From NCBI GenBank assembly GCA_002450255.1, contig DJYW01000008.1, positions 1 through 5,661 of the forward strand: a DNA stretch of 5,661 nucleotides, given 5' to 3'. The translations under genes were made by a program, and so were the position numbers. The notes under the pieces were generated by a model. It was not told the DNA's origin. It made no database searches and saw only the letters and a list, made by a program, of their open reading frames with translations. The DNA comes from Gammaproteobacteria bacterium UBA6968 (GTDB lineage: Bacteria; Pseudomonadota; Gammaproteobacteria; Pseudomonadales; Azotimanducaceae). Below, one piece after another: positions 1-5,630 of this stretch; position 1 is the stretch's first letter; every line of letters begins with the position of its first letter.

Positions 1-630
1 CTGCTACCCAAGGCGCAGCAGCTACCTGAGCATTCTTTAGGCTCTTGTGTTTGGTCGAGCGTATAAACTTACTACGCCCAATTATTGATCTAACATCTTT
101 AGGTACCATCACCAATGCATGATATGTGTCACCAATCTTCTGCAGGTTCTTTGGCATGGATGGTTACTCAAATAGCCACTTGTAAAAGTGACTTTACCAA
201 CTGTTTTTACCAATAAACAACCGGAGGCTAAGCTAAATAGGGCTTTAGCCGTAAAAGAGGCGAGCCCCAGACGACCCACCATCTATTCTCTTATGCTTCC
301 TCATCCCGCTGTTCGAGCAACACCTTCGGCACGACAATAAACCCGCTAGGTTGAATAGGCAGCCCCGAGGCCGGTTGAGGTCTCTTAATCCGCGTTCCTA
401 CTGTAATTGTCTGCCACCTTGTGCACCCTTTGGCGTCTTTTTAGCAATCTTCGCGCACGGGTGTCGCACATTGGTTGCTGCTTGCCATTGCAAGACCTGT
501 ATCGCAATGCCTTTGGCTTCAGAGCCTCCGGTCTCAACGCGTTTGGCCTCAGTCCCTCGGTTTACCGTGGATTAAGTCGGCGCGTAATCAGATATTATCG
601 CGACTTATCAATAAGAAAAATGAGAGAACG
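1..630. other. Gene-free left region with short repeats and small hairpins
   Basis: I find no supportable gene here. The frames entering from the left edge stop within about 22 codons, and the two longer rightward open frames (351-575 and 407-661) are Cys/Arg/Pro-rich, mutually overlapping and look like chance frames. Visible structure: TCACCAAT occurs twice 20 bases apart (109-116, 129-136); TTTACCAA occurs twice 13 bases apart (193-200, 206-213); GCTAAA and TTTAGC form a 6-bp hairpin (232-237, 244-249) that competes with a GGCTAA/TTAGCC pairing; CTTGC/GCAAG form a small hairpin (481-485, 490-494). A TATTAT at 593-598 could be a -10 box for the gene starting at 631, but no good -35 box sits at the right distance. 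The leftward strand has one open stretch without a start codon (291-440), discussed under findings. Confidence 0.6.
502..561. repeat. Two-copy imperfect 30-bp tandem repeat
   Basis: Bases 502-531 and 532-561 align without gaps at about 22 of 30 positions. The shared core is TTTGGC(T/C)TCAG followed by CCTC. No third copy is evident on either side. The repeat lies upstream of the signal-peptide gene, 70 to 130 bases before its start codon. It could be a degenerate intergenic repeat or a chance duplication; no function is assigned. Confidence 0.45.
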
Positions 631-1242
631 ATGCGTACTGCTTTACCCCATGGGCTTGTGACTCTATTGCATTTGTGCGTGTGCAAAACGGTTGCTGTTG
701 TGTTGTTGGTTGCGGCCTTAATTAGTTCACTTGCCTACGCTGAGTCGCCCTATCCGTTTGTTCCTGAGTCGTTTGATGTCCCGTCTGTCTTCGAAACAGA
801 TCAGTTCCGCTTGCGGACGTTGACGGTGAATGATGTGGTCAAGGATTTCGACGCGGTTATAAGTAGTGCAGTTCACATTAGTGAGGTCTGGCCGGACTCA
901 GGGTGGCCAGCAGGGCTTACCTTGGAACAAAACCTCATCGATTTGGGGTGGCACCAACGAGAGTTTCAACGGCGAACTTCTTTTGCCTACACAGTCGTCG
1001 CGCTTGATGAATCCAGGGTGATTGGTTGTGTCTATATTTACCCAACCCGCAAGGCTAGTTATGACGCTGAGGTCTATCTCTGGACGCGGCCACCAGAGCA
1101 GGTCATCAATATAAACGCAAAGAGTTTGCAAAGCGCGGTGCAAGGGTGGCTTGCGAAAGAGTGGCCATTCAAAGCGCCGGCCTTTCCCGGGATAGAGATA
1201 GCTTGGTCTGAGTGGCACCAACTATCTGAGTCTAAACGATAA
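631..1242 (+). CDS. Exported GNAT-like (acetyltransferase-fold) protein, degenerate acetyl-CoA motif
   Basis: This encodes 203 residues. The start at 631 is chosen over an in-frame ATG at 475 because it puts a signal peptide at the very N-terminus: a short basic start, a hydrophobic run at about residues 18-34 (VAVVLLVAALISS) and an AYA|ES cleavage site after residue 37. A weak GAGAG at 622-626 can serve as ribosome site. The mature part begins like many GNAT proteins (FETDQFRLRTLTVNDV, residues 54-69) and has a GNAT-type central strand pair (FAYTVV, 118-123; VIGCVYIYP, 130-138) and an AEVYLW strand (146-151). The canonical Q/R-x-x-G-x-G/A acetyl-CoA loop that should follow is absent; this segment reads TRPPEQVININ. 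The C-terminal part, with WLAKEWPF (173-180) and FPGIEIAW (185-192), completes the fold. Family membership is likely. Catalysis is doubtful, since acetyl-CoA is not expected outside the cytoplasm. No operon partner is visible. Confidence 0.75.
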   Translation: MRTALPHGLVTLLHLCVCKTVAVVLLVAALISSLAYAESPYPFVPESFDVPSVFETDQFRLRTLTVNDVVKDFDAVISSAVHISEVWPDSGWPAGLTLEQNLIDLGWHQREFQRRTSFAYTVVALDESRVIGCVYIYPTRKASYDAEVYLWTRPPEQVININAKSLQSAVQGWLAKEWPFKAPAFPGIEIAWSEWHQLSESKR

Positions 1243-1352
1243 GTCTCTCGGCGCGCTTGGCTGGTTTTTAGCCCGTATCAATTGGCACTGCTGCCGTACC
1301 CAGATGCGTTTCGAGTGCATTCAGATGCCGTGGCGAGTGTGCGTTTTTAGCT

Positions 1353-1381
1353 GGCCTTCGTAGCGATGACTTCGAAGCGCC
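1353..1381. other. Imperfect stem-loop between convergent genes
   Basis: GGC+CTTCG (1353-1360) can pair with CGAAG+GCC (1373-1377, 1379-1381), with a single bulged C at 1378 and a 12-base loop. It lies in the 202-base gap between the convergent GNAT-like and selO genes. Neither strand has a T-run directly after the stem, so it is not a classical intrinsic terminator; a TTTTT lies just before it at 1344-1348. It might protect transcript 3' ends. I see no convincing terminator elsewhere in this gap. Confidence 0.25.
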
Positions 1382-1444
1382 TATTGCGAGCAAATCTAAT
1401 CGGCTGCCACCAGCTGCCTGCAATACTGTGTTAGACAGACGGCG

Positions 1445-3007
1445 TCAGGAGCTGCATGACAGCATTGAGCAACCCGCTTTTTGTTTGGCCCAAGCCGGCC
1501 TCTTTGCTGCCAGATAATCGAACTCCGGCTGGTTCTCGTATGGTTTGCGCATCACCTTCAGCAACGTTTTGATCTGGCTGTAGTCGCCATTTTCCGCTGC
1601 ATCGATCGCTTGCTGTGAAAGGTAGTTCCGCAAAGTGTATTTCGGATTAGCCCCCTGCATTGTCGTCTGGCGAACAGATTCAAGCTGGCCCTGCTCATCT
1701 AAGGCACCGCGATAATCGTTGAGCCATTGACTTAAGCGGCTGCGGTATTCTGGCGTCAACTGCGCGGGATCGTAAAAGCTCGGCTCAAGCGCATCCAGCG
1801 GTGATTCTGCCGTCACGCTGGTATCGCCCAGGTAACGGAAAAACAGCGTCATATCGGTTTCAACTTCAGTGATTAAGCTCAACAACCTATTTGCCAAATC
1901 GGCGTCGTAGCTTACTAGGCCAAGCTTACGGCGCAGCGTATCCGCCCACGCCGCTTCATACTGCCCGGCGTATTGACTCAGGATACTTTCCAGTGGCTTG
2001 CTCTCGCCGACCAACGGGAGTAATGCATTAGCAAGCTGCAAGAGGTTCCATTGGGCGATCGCCGGCTGCTGCTCATATCGATAGCGCTTTTGTTGGGCAT
2101 CGGTCGTGTTTGGCGTCCAACCAGGGTTGAAGTCATCCAGCCACCCATAAGGGCCGTAATCGATAGTCTCTCCAAGAATGGAGAGATTGTCCGTGTTCAT
2201 AACGCCGTGGACGAAGCCCACCCGCATCCAGTCCGCCATAAGGTTTGCGGTGCGTTCGCAGACTTCAGCAAATAGCCCCAGATAGCGATCAACGGGGCTA
2301 CTCTCAGAAGTGTTCAGATGCGCGAATTCGCGCTGTATTACAAACTCGGTAAATTGCCTCAACAGATCAATTTCGTTTCTAGCCATCAGCATTTGGAAGT
2401 GGCCGAAGCGAATGAACGAACTGCTCAGGCGGCAGACCACTGCCCCAGGTTCGGTTTTGGGATGGCCGTCGTAAAACATATCGCGCATGACGTCATCGCC
2501 TGTGCCAATAAGGCATAGCGCTCGCGTGGTTGAAATGCCTAATCCATGCATGGCTTCGGAGCAGAGGTATTCGCGTACCGAGGAACGCAGCACGGCAAAG
2601 CCGTCTGCTCCGCGCGAGTAAGGGGTGGGTCCGGCGCCCTTTAGCTGCAACATCAGATGGCCAGTCGGCGTATCGATTTCGCCTAAGTTGAGCGCTCGCC
2701 CGTCGCCCAGTTGCCCGGCCCAATTGCCGAATTGATGACCGCCGTAGCAGGTCGCGTGAGGATCCATGCCGGATAACGTGCGATTGCCAGCAAAGACTTC
2801 AACAAATTCTTGCGACTCGCAGTCTTTGGGCGTGAGGCCCAACATTGCAGCAGCATCTTCGGAAAAATCGATTAGATAAGGATCGGGTGCTTGATGAGCC
2901 TGCATCCTCGAAAAAATGGCGGCTTTGACTTGGCGAGGCTGCACGCCGGTGGCAGGGTCGGCAGGTAGGGTGGTCGTAAACACATTATTAAACTGGAGTG
3001 GTTTCAT
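1445..3007 (-). CDS. selO: Protein adenylyltransferase SelO (YdiU/UPF0061 family)
   Basis: SelO is a kinase-fold enzyme that transfers AMP from ATP to Ser, Thr or Tyr of target proteins; in E. coli it is tied to redox homeostasis. The 520-residue protein is somewhat longer than E. coli SelO (about 480) and is complete. Visible motifs: YGGHQFGNWAGQLGDGRA (88-105); QLKGAG with the nucleotide-binding Lys123; SSVREYL with Glu146 as its partner; CRLSSSFIRFGHFQ with Arg193 and Arg200, phosphate contacts by analogy with Pseudomonas SelO; HGVMNTDN with Asp273 and Asn274; DYGP with metal-binding Asp283. The C-terminus ends SCSS, with Cys518 where vertebrate SelO has selenocysteine. The loop after DYGP reads PGWTPNTTD, so the activation-loop cysteine of E. 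coli SelO is absent. No Shine-Dalgarno motif precedes the ATG, and a small AAGCG/CGCTT hairpin (3014-3026) lies where one would be. The gene diverges from the P450 gene; no functional link is implied. Confidence 0.97.
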   Translation of the reverse strand: MKPLQFNNVFTTTLPADPATGVQPRQVKAAIFSRMQAHQAPDPYLIDFSEDAAAMLGLTPKDCESQEFVEVFAGNRTLSGMDPHATCYGGHQFGNWAGQLGDGRALNLGEIDTPTGHLMLQLKGAGPTPYSRGADGFAVLRSSVREYLCSEAMHGLGISTTRALCLIGTGDDVMRDMFYDGHPKTEPGAVVCRLSSSFIRFGHFQMLMARNEIDLLRQFTEFVIQREFAHLNTSESSPVDRYLGLFAEVCERTANLMADWMRVGFVHGVMNTDNLSILGETIDYGPYGWLDDFNPGWTPNTTDAQQKRYRYEQQPAIAQWNLLQLANALLPLVGESKPLESILSQYAGQYEAAWADTLRRKLGLVSYDADLANRLLSLITEVETDMTLFFRYLGDTSVTAESPLDALEPSFYDPAQLTPEYRSRLSQWLNDYRGALDEQGQLESVRQTTMQGANPKYTLRNYLSQQAIDAAENGDYSQIKTLLKVMRKPYENQPEFDYLAAKRPAWAKQKAGCSMLSCSS

Positions 3008-3100
3008 GGCGCTAAGCGTACCGCTTTGTGGTCGCGAATTGGATCGTTAATTCTCTCTTCGGAGCAGTCCTCTACCTTGTTTGATAGGCTCATGTCTTGC

Positions 3101-3149
3101 GTCGACTCACCTCGCGAAAAGTGCCCGGCATGCCACAAGACGAGTCGAC
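3101..3149. repeat. Inverted repeat GTCGACTC / GAGTCGAC
   Basis: Two perfect 8-bp arms (3101-3108 and 3142-3149) flank 33 bases. Just outside the left arm is GTCTTG (3094-3099), and just inside the right arm is its complement CAAGAC (3136-3141), so two alternative pairings that cannot form in one simple hairpin are possible. The element starts about 94 bases upstream of the selO start codon. It could be paired operator sites, alternative RNA structures or chance, since GTCGAC is itself a palindrome. Confidence 0.35.
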
Positions 3150-3326
3150 TGCTTGCCGTCGTTCGAGCCAAATCTGTCTTGTGTGGGTGGAATCATCGCA
3201 ACAAAATGTAAATGTGAAGCTTTCAGCCGGCTGTGGACTTTATGAGGCTTTCCGTTGGCTGTTTATCCTCAGTCGCAAGATTTGTCGCTTGGGTGTAGGG
3301 TACGAATCAGGAAAAAGCCAAAGTCC

Positions 3327-3353
3327 TGTTTCCACGAAGTGATGCTGGAAACA
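3327..3353. promoter_or_regulatory. Candidate operator or leader hairpin, TGTTTCCA-N11-TGGAAACA
   Basis: Perfect 8-bp arms (3327-3334, 3346-3353) flank 11 bases, giving a 27-bp dyad with half-site centres 19 bp apart, near two turns of the helix. This is the geometry expected for a dimeric regulator. It ends 54 bases before the P450 start codon, where an operator overlapping or just downstream of a promoter would lie. It could instead be an RNA stem-loop in the leader. The regulator is unknown. Confidence 0.45.
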
Positions 3354-3393
3354 TTTGCGCGCAAGGGGGCGACGCGGATTTTGCAGGCAGAAT

Positions 3394-3399
3394 AGGAGG
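3394..3399 (+). promoter_or_regulatory. Strong ribosome binding site AGGAGG for the P450 gene
   Basis: A perfect AGGAGG lies 8 bases before the ATG at 3408. It fixes that start over the in-frame ATGs at 3426 and 3438 and suggests efficient translation. The other three genes of the window have only weak or no such motif. Confidence 0.9.
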
Positions 3400-3407
3400 A
3401 TAAAGCC

Positions 3408-4655
3408 ATGTCTGACGCCAACTTAATGAGTTCGGCCATGCCAGCAGATGCCTACAGCGTGCCGCTGGAGCAGATCGATGTTAGCCAACCGGCGCTATTT
3501 CAAAACGACTTACATTGGGATTATTTCGCACGTCTGCGCGCCGAAAAGCCGGTGCACTATTGTGAGCATAGCCTGTTCGGTCCGTATTGGTCTGTGACTC
3601 GCTTCAATGACATTATGTCGATGGAAAAAGATTACGCCGCTTTTTCGTCTGCCGCGGGCATCATCTTGCCAGACAGACCGGAAGATTTTGCGCTAACGAA
3701 TTTTATCGGTATGGATCCACCGCGCCACGACGCACAGCGGAAAACCGTTCAGGGCGTCGTTGCGCCGATGAACCTTGCCAAGCTGGAAGGCACCATTCGT
3801 AGTCGCGCACAACATATATTAGACAGGCTTCCTGTGGGCGAAAGCTTTAACTGGGTAGATCTGGTCTCAGTCGAGCTGACCACACAGATGTTGGCTACTA
3901 TCTTCGATTTCCCGTTCGAAGAGCGCAACAAATTAACCTATTGGTCTGATATGGCCACTTCTGGAGAGCTTGGGGGCGGGCCCACGCCTGAAGCAGAACG
4001 GCGCGCAGCGCTGCTGGAATGCCTGGAATATTTCACTGATTTACGCAAGATACGTGCTAACGAGCCGGCAAAACCAGACCTGCTATCCATGTTGGCGCAT
4101 GGTAAAGATACTCAAGACATGGAGCCTTTCGAGTTTCTCGGGAATCTCGTCCTGTTGATCGTCGGTGGTAATGACACCACGCGTAATTCGATTTCTGGTG
4201 GCGTCTTGGCACTCAACGAAAATCCGGAAGAGTACGCCAAGCTTCGCGCTGACTTAACTCTGATACCGAATATGGTGTCTGAAATCATCCGTTGGCAGAC
4301 TCCGCTGGCCTATATGCGTCGAACCGCAACCAAGGATATTGAGTTTGGTGGTGAGACCATCCGACAAGGCGATAAGCTGGCGATGTGGTACGTATCCGGT
4401 AACCGAGACGACGAGGTGATTCCCGATCCGAATCGATTCTGGATTGATCGCCCCAATGCGCGACACCATCTCTCGTTTGGTTTCGGCCTGCATCGTTGTA
4501 TGGGAAACCGGCTAGCTGAAATGCAGCTGCGGGTGCTCTGGGAGGAGATCATGCAGCGGTTCCGCATGGTCGAAGTTGTCGGCGAAGCAGAGCGCGTCCA
4601 GTCCAGTTTTGTTCGCGGCTACAGCAGTCTGCCAGTACAGGTGCATCCCTGGTAG
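3408..4655 (+). CDS. Cytochrome P450, CYP153 family (terminal alkane/fatty-acid hydroxylase type)
   Basis: This is a soluble bacterial class I P450 of 415 residues. CYP153 enzymes insert oxygen at the terminal carbon of alkanes, fatty acids or related aliphatic compounds, with electrons from a ferredoxin and its reductase. The N-terminal part has the CYP153-like PVHYCEHSLFGPYWSVTR (48-65) and FIGMDPPRHDAQRKTV (99-114). The I-helix carries IVGGNDTTRNSISGG (251-265), with the acid-alcohol pair Asp256/Thr257. The K-helix ExxR is Glu292/Arg295 (SEIIRWQTP). The heme loop is FGFGLHRCMG (357-366), with Cys364 as thiolate ligand. There is no signal peptide or membrane anchor. The gene is intact with a strong AGGAGG ribosome site. 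The subfamily and true substrate cannot be read from the sequence; terpene or steroid side-chain hydroxylation remains possible. The next gene, an SDR on the same strand 198 bases downstream, could act on the alcohol product. No ferredoxin or reductase gene is in the window. Confidence 0.93.
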   Translation: MSDANLMSSAMPADAYSVPLEQIDVSQPALFQNDLHWDYFARLRAEKPVHYCEHSLFGPYWSVTRFNDIMSMEKDYAAFSSAAGIILPDRPEDFALTNFIGMDPPRHDAQRKTVQGVVAPMNLAKLEGTIRSRAQHILDRLPVGESFNWVDLVSVELTTQMLATIFDFPFEERNKLTYWSDMATSGELGGGPTPEAERRAALLECLEYFTDLRKIRANEPAKPDLLSMLAHGKDTQDMEPFEFLGNLVLLIVGGNDTTRNSISGGVLALNENPEEYAKLRADLTLIPNMVSEIIRWQTPLAYMRRTATKDIEFGGETIRQGDKLAMWYVSGNRDDEVIPDPNRFWIDRPNARHHLSFGFGLHRCMGNRLAEMQLRVLWEEIMQRFRMVEVVGEAERVQSSFVRGYSSLPVQVHPW

Positions 4656-4708
4656 CGTTGTCGGTATCGCCTCGGAGCCTCTAGTCCTGAGACGCCAACG
4701 CTTAACTG

Positions 4709-4742
4709 AGTTAGTCCTGTCGAACCGGCTGTTGGACTGATT
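4709..4742 (+). other. Stem-loop downstream of the P450 gene
   Basis: AGTCC (4713-4717) pairs with GGACT (4734-4738). The stem extends outward to 4709/4742 through A-T and G-T pairs, and AAC/GTT can continue it inward past a 5-base bulge. The octamer TAGTCCTG occurs both here (4712-4719) and 30 bases earlier (4682-4689). No T-run follows, so an intrinsic terminator is not supported; a transcript-stabilising or processing stem is possible. Confidence 0.25.
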
Positions 4743-4814
4743 GCAAGCGAAACCGCGTTAGTTGGTGGATGAATCCGCCGTAGCAAAACCAGTGCAGAGA
4801 AATCTAATAATTTG

Positions 4815-4836
4815 GCGGCGTGTTGAGAGGCGCCGC
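4815..4836 (+). other. GC-only hairpin next to the SDR ribosome site
   Basis: GCGGCG (4815-4820) pairs perfectly with CGCCGC (4831-4836) around a 10-base loop. The stem ends 4 bases before AAAGGG (4841-4846), the probable ribosome site of the SDR gene. With no following T-run it is not a terminator. It could modulate translation initiation or mark an RNA processing site. A TAATAAT at 4805-4811 might be a -10 box, but the -35 match (TAGCAA) is poor. Confidence 0.35.
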
Positions 4837-4853
4837 AGACAAAGGGAAAGGGT

Positions 4854-5630
4854 ATGAGCCTTAGCGAACTAAGTCGATCTATTGAAGGAAAGGTTGCGAT
4901 AGTGACTGGTGTCGGGAGTGGCATGGGCGCCGCCACGGCAAAGCTTTTTGCTGACCAGGGCGCCCACGTGGCGGCTTTGGAAATCAATGCGAAGCCGCTG
5001 GCTGCTGTCGTTGACGAAATCCAAGCAGCGGGTAAATCGGCGCGAGGCTGGACCATTGATCTGGCCGATGGCGATGCCATTAAATCGACCATTGTCGAAG
5101 TGGCAGATCATTTTGGTGGCATCGACATTCTGATCAATAACGCGGGTATTTCAGCCTCTTCGCCGATTGATGATGACGCTTACGAAAACGTCTGGCAAAA
5201 GGGCTTTCAGGTTTTGTTAGATGCGCACATGCGGACGATTCGTGCGGCGCTGCCGTATTTGCGGCGATCAGATAGCCCGCGCATTGTAAATATTGCCTCT
5301 ACGGAAGGTTTGGGGGCGACAAAGTTCGGTAGTCCTTATACAGCGGCCAAGCATGGAGTGATTGGTCTGACCCGATCTTTGGCAGTGGAGTTAGGGGCTG
5401 ACGGCATTACGGTCAACTGCATCTGCCCTGGGCCAATCAACACAGGTATGACCGCAGCCATTCCGGACGACAAAAAAGCGATTTATGCGCGTCGCCGTAT
5501 CGCGCTGGGGCGCTATGCAGAACCTGAGGAAGTTGCCCACGGCACGCTAAATTTCGTACTGCCCGCAGCGGGCTTCATGACCGGTGTGGCGCTACCGGTT
5601 GATGGTGGGTTAACCATCAAAAATGCATAG
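4854..5630 (+). CDS. Short-chain dehydrogenase/reductase (classical SDR, FabG-like)
   Basis: This is a cytoplasmic NAD(P)-dependent oxidoreductase of 258 residues, a normal length for classical SDRs. The Rossmann motif is TGVGSGMG (18-25). Glu43 at the end of the second strand suggests NAD(H) preference. Asp69 (TIDL) and NNAG (95-98) are in place. The catalytic Ser149 (NIAST) and Tyr162/Lys166 (YTAAK) are present, followed by CPGPINTGMT (191-200) and the C-terminal GVALPVDGG (244-252). The tetrad Asn is missing: ungapped alignment from Trp114 and from ALP (132-134) places Leu121 there. The start is supported by AAAGGG at 4841-4846, 7 bases upstream. It may be cotranscribed with the P450, but the 198-base gap leaves room for its own promoter. 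A role in oxidising an alcohol derived from the P450 product is inference; annotations as 3-oxoacyl-ACP reductase in this family are often generic. Confidence 0.92.
   Translation: MSLSELSRSIEGKVAIVTGVGSGMGAATAKLFADQGAHVAALEINAKPLAAVVDEIQAAGKSARGWTIDLADGDAIKSTIVEVADHFGGIDILINNAGISASSPIDDDAYENVWQKGFQVLLDAHMRTIRAALPYLRRSDSPRIVNIASTEGLGATKFGSPYTAAKHGVIGLTRSLAVELGADGITVNCICPGPINTGMTAAIPDDKKAIYARRRIALGRYAEPEEVAHGTLNFVLPAAGFMTGVALPVDGGLTIKNA
5599..5620 (+). other. Inverted repeat at the 3' end of the SDR gene
   Basis: TTGATGG (5599-5605) and CCATCAA (5614-5620) are perfect 7-bp arms around 8 bases, inside the last codons of the SDR gene (VDGGLTIK). No T-run follows before the stop at 5628-5630, so it is not an intrinsic terminator. 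It may be a coincidence of coding sequence. The 31 bases after the stop show nothing recognisable. Confidence 0.2.

Larger units (their letters stand above)
3008..3407. promoter_or_regulatory. 400-bp divergent intergenic region, selO / P450
   Basis: Both flanking genes read away from this stretch, so it should hold their promoters, but I cannot point to a confident -35/-10 pair for either. Open frames here (3026-3211, 3097-3342) have no family resemblance and no ribosome site, so I treat them as chance. Structured elements: an AAGCG-TAC-CGCTT hairpin just before the selO start (3014-3026); GTCGACTC/GAGTCGAC arms (3101-3149); the palindrome GGCATGCC (3128-3135); the 10-bp palindrome CAGCCGGCTG (3224-3233); and an 8-bp-arm inverted repeat near the P450 start (3327-3353). 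The density of dyads suggests regulator binding, but no regulator gene is in the window. Confidence 0.6.

Noticed and set aside
475..630. N-terminal extension of the GNAT-like protein from the ATG at 475
   Set aside because: It would place the signal peptide some 70 residues inside the protein, and the extension is Trp/Arg/Gln-rich and repetitive. The start at 631 gives a normal signal peptide.
1..630. Integron attachment site or cassette array
   Set aside because: I looked for paired core sites of the GTTRRRY/RYYYAAC type with an imperfect palindrome between and found none at suitable spacing.
351..661. Rightward open frames at 351-575 and 407-661
   Set aside because: They overlap each other in different frames, have unusual Cys/Pro/Arg-rich composition and lack ribosome sites; there is no family resemblance.
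898..1221. Leftward 107-residue open frame inside the GNAT-like gene
   Set aside because: It is antisense to a well-supported gene and its composition looks like a reverse-strand shadow.
1249..1276. Intrinsic terminator after the GNAT-like gene (GGCT-GGTTTTT-AGCC)
   Set aside because: The stem is only 4 bp and the T-run lies in the loop, not after the stem.
3026..3342. Small rightward frames between selO and the P450 gene
   Set aside because: The two frames overlap, have no ribosome site and no recognisable domain; the region is better explained as a divergent regulatory spacer.
3346..3360. Sigma-54-like promoter (TGGAAAC...TTGC) before the P450 gene
   Set aside because: With TTGC as the -12 element the gap from GG to GC is 8 bases, not 10; with the correct gap the -12 element reads GCGC.
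4619..5092. Leftward 157-residue open frame across the P450 end and SDR start
   Set aside because: It is antisense to two clear coding regions and covers the conserved Rossmann motif of the SDR; low-complexity Ala/Ser/Leu composition fits a shadow.
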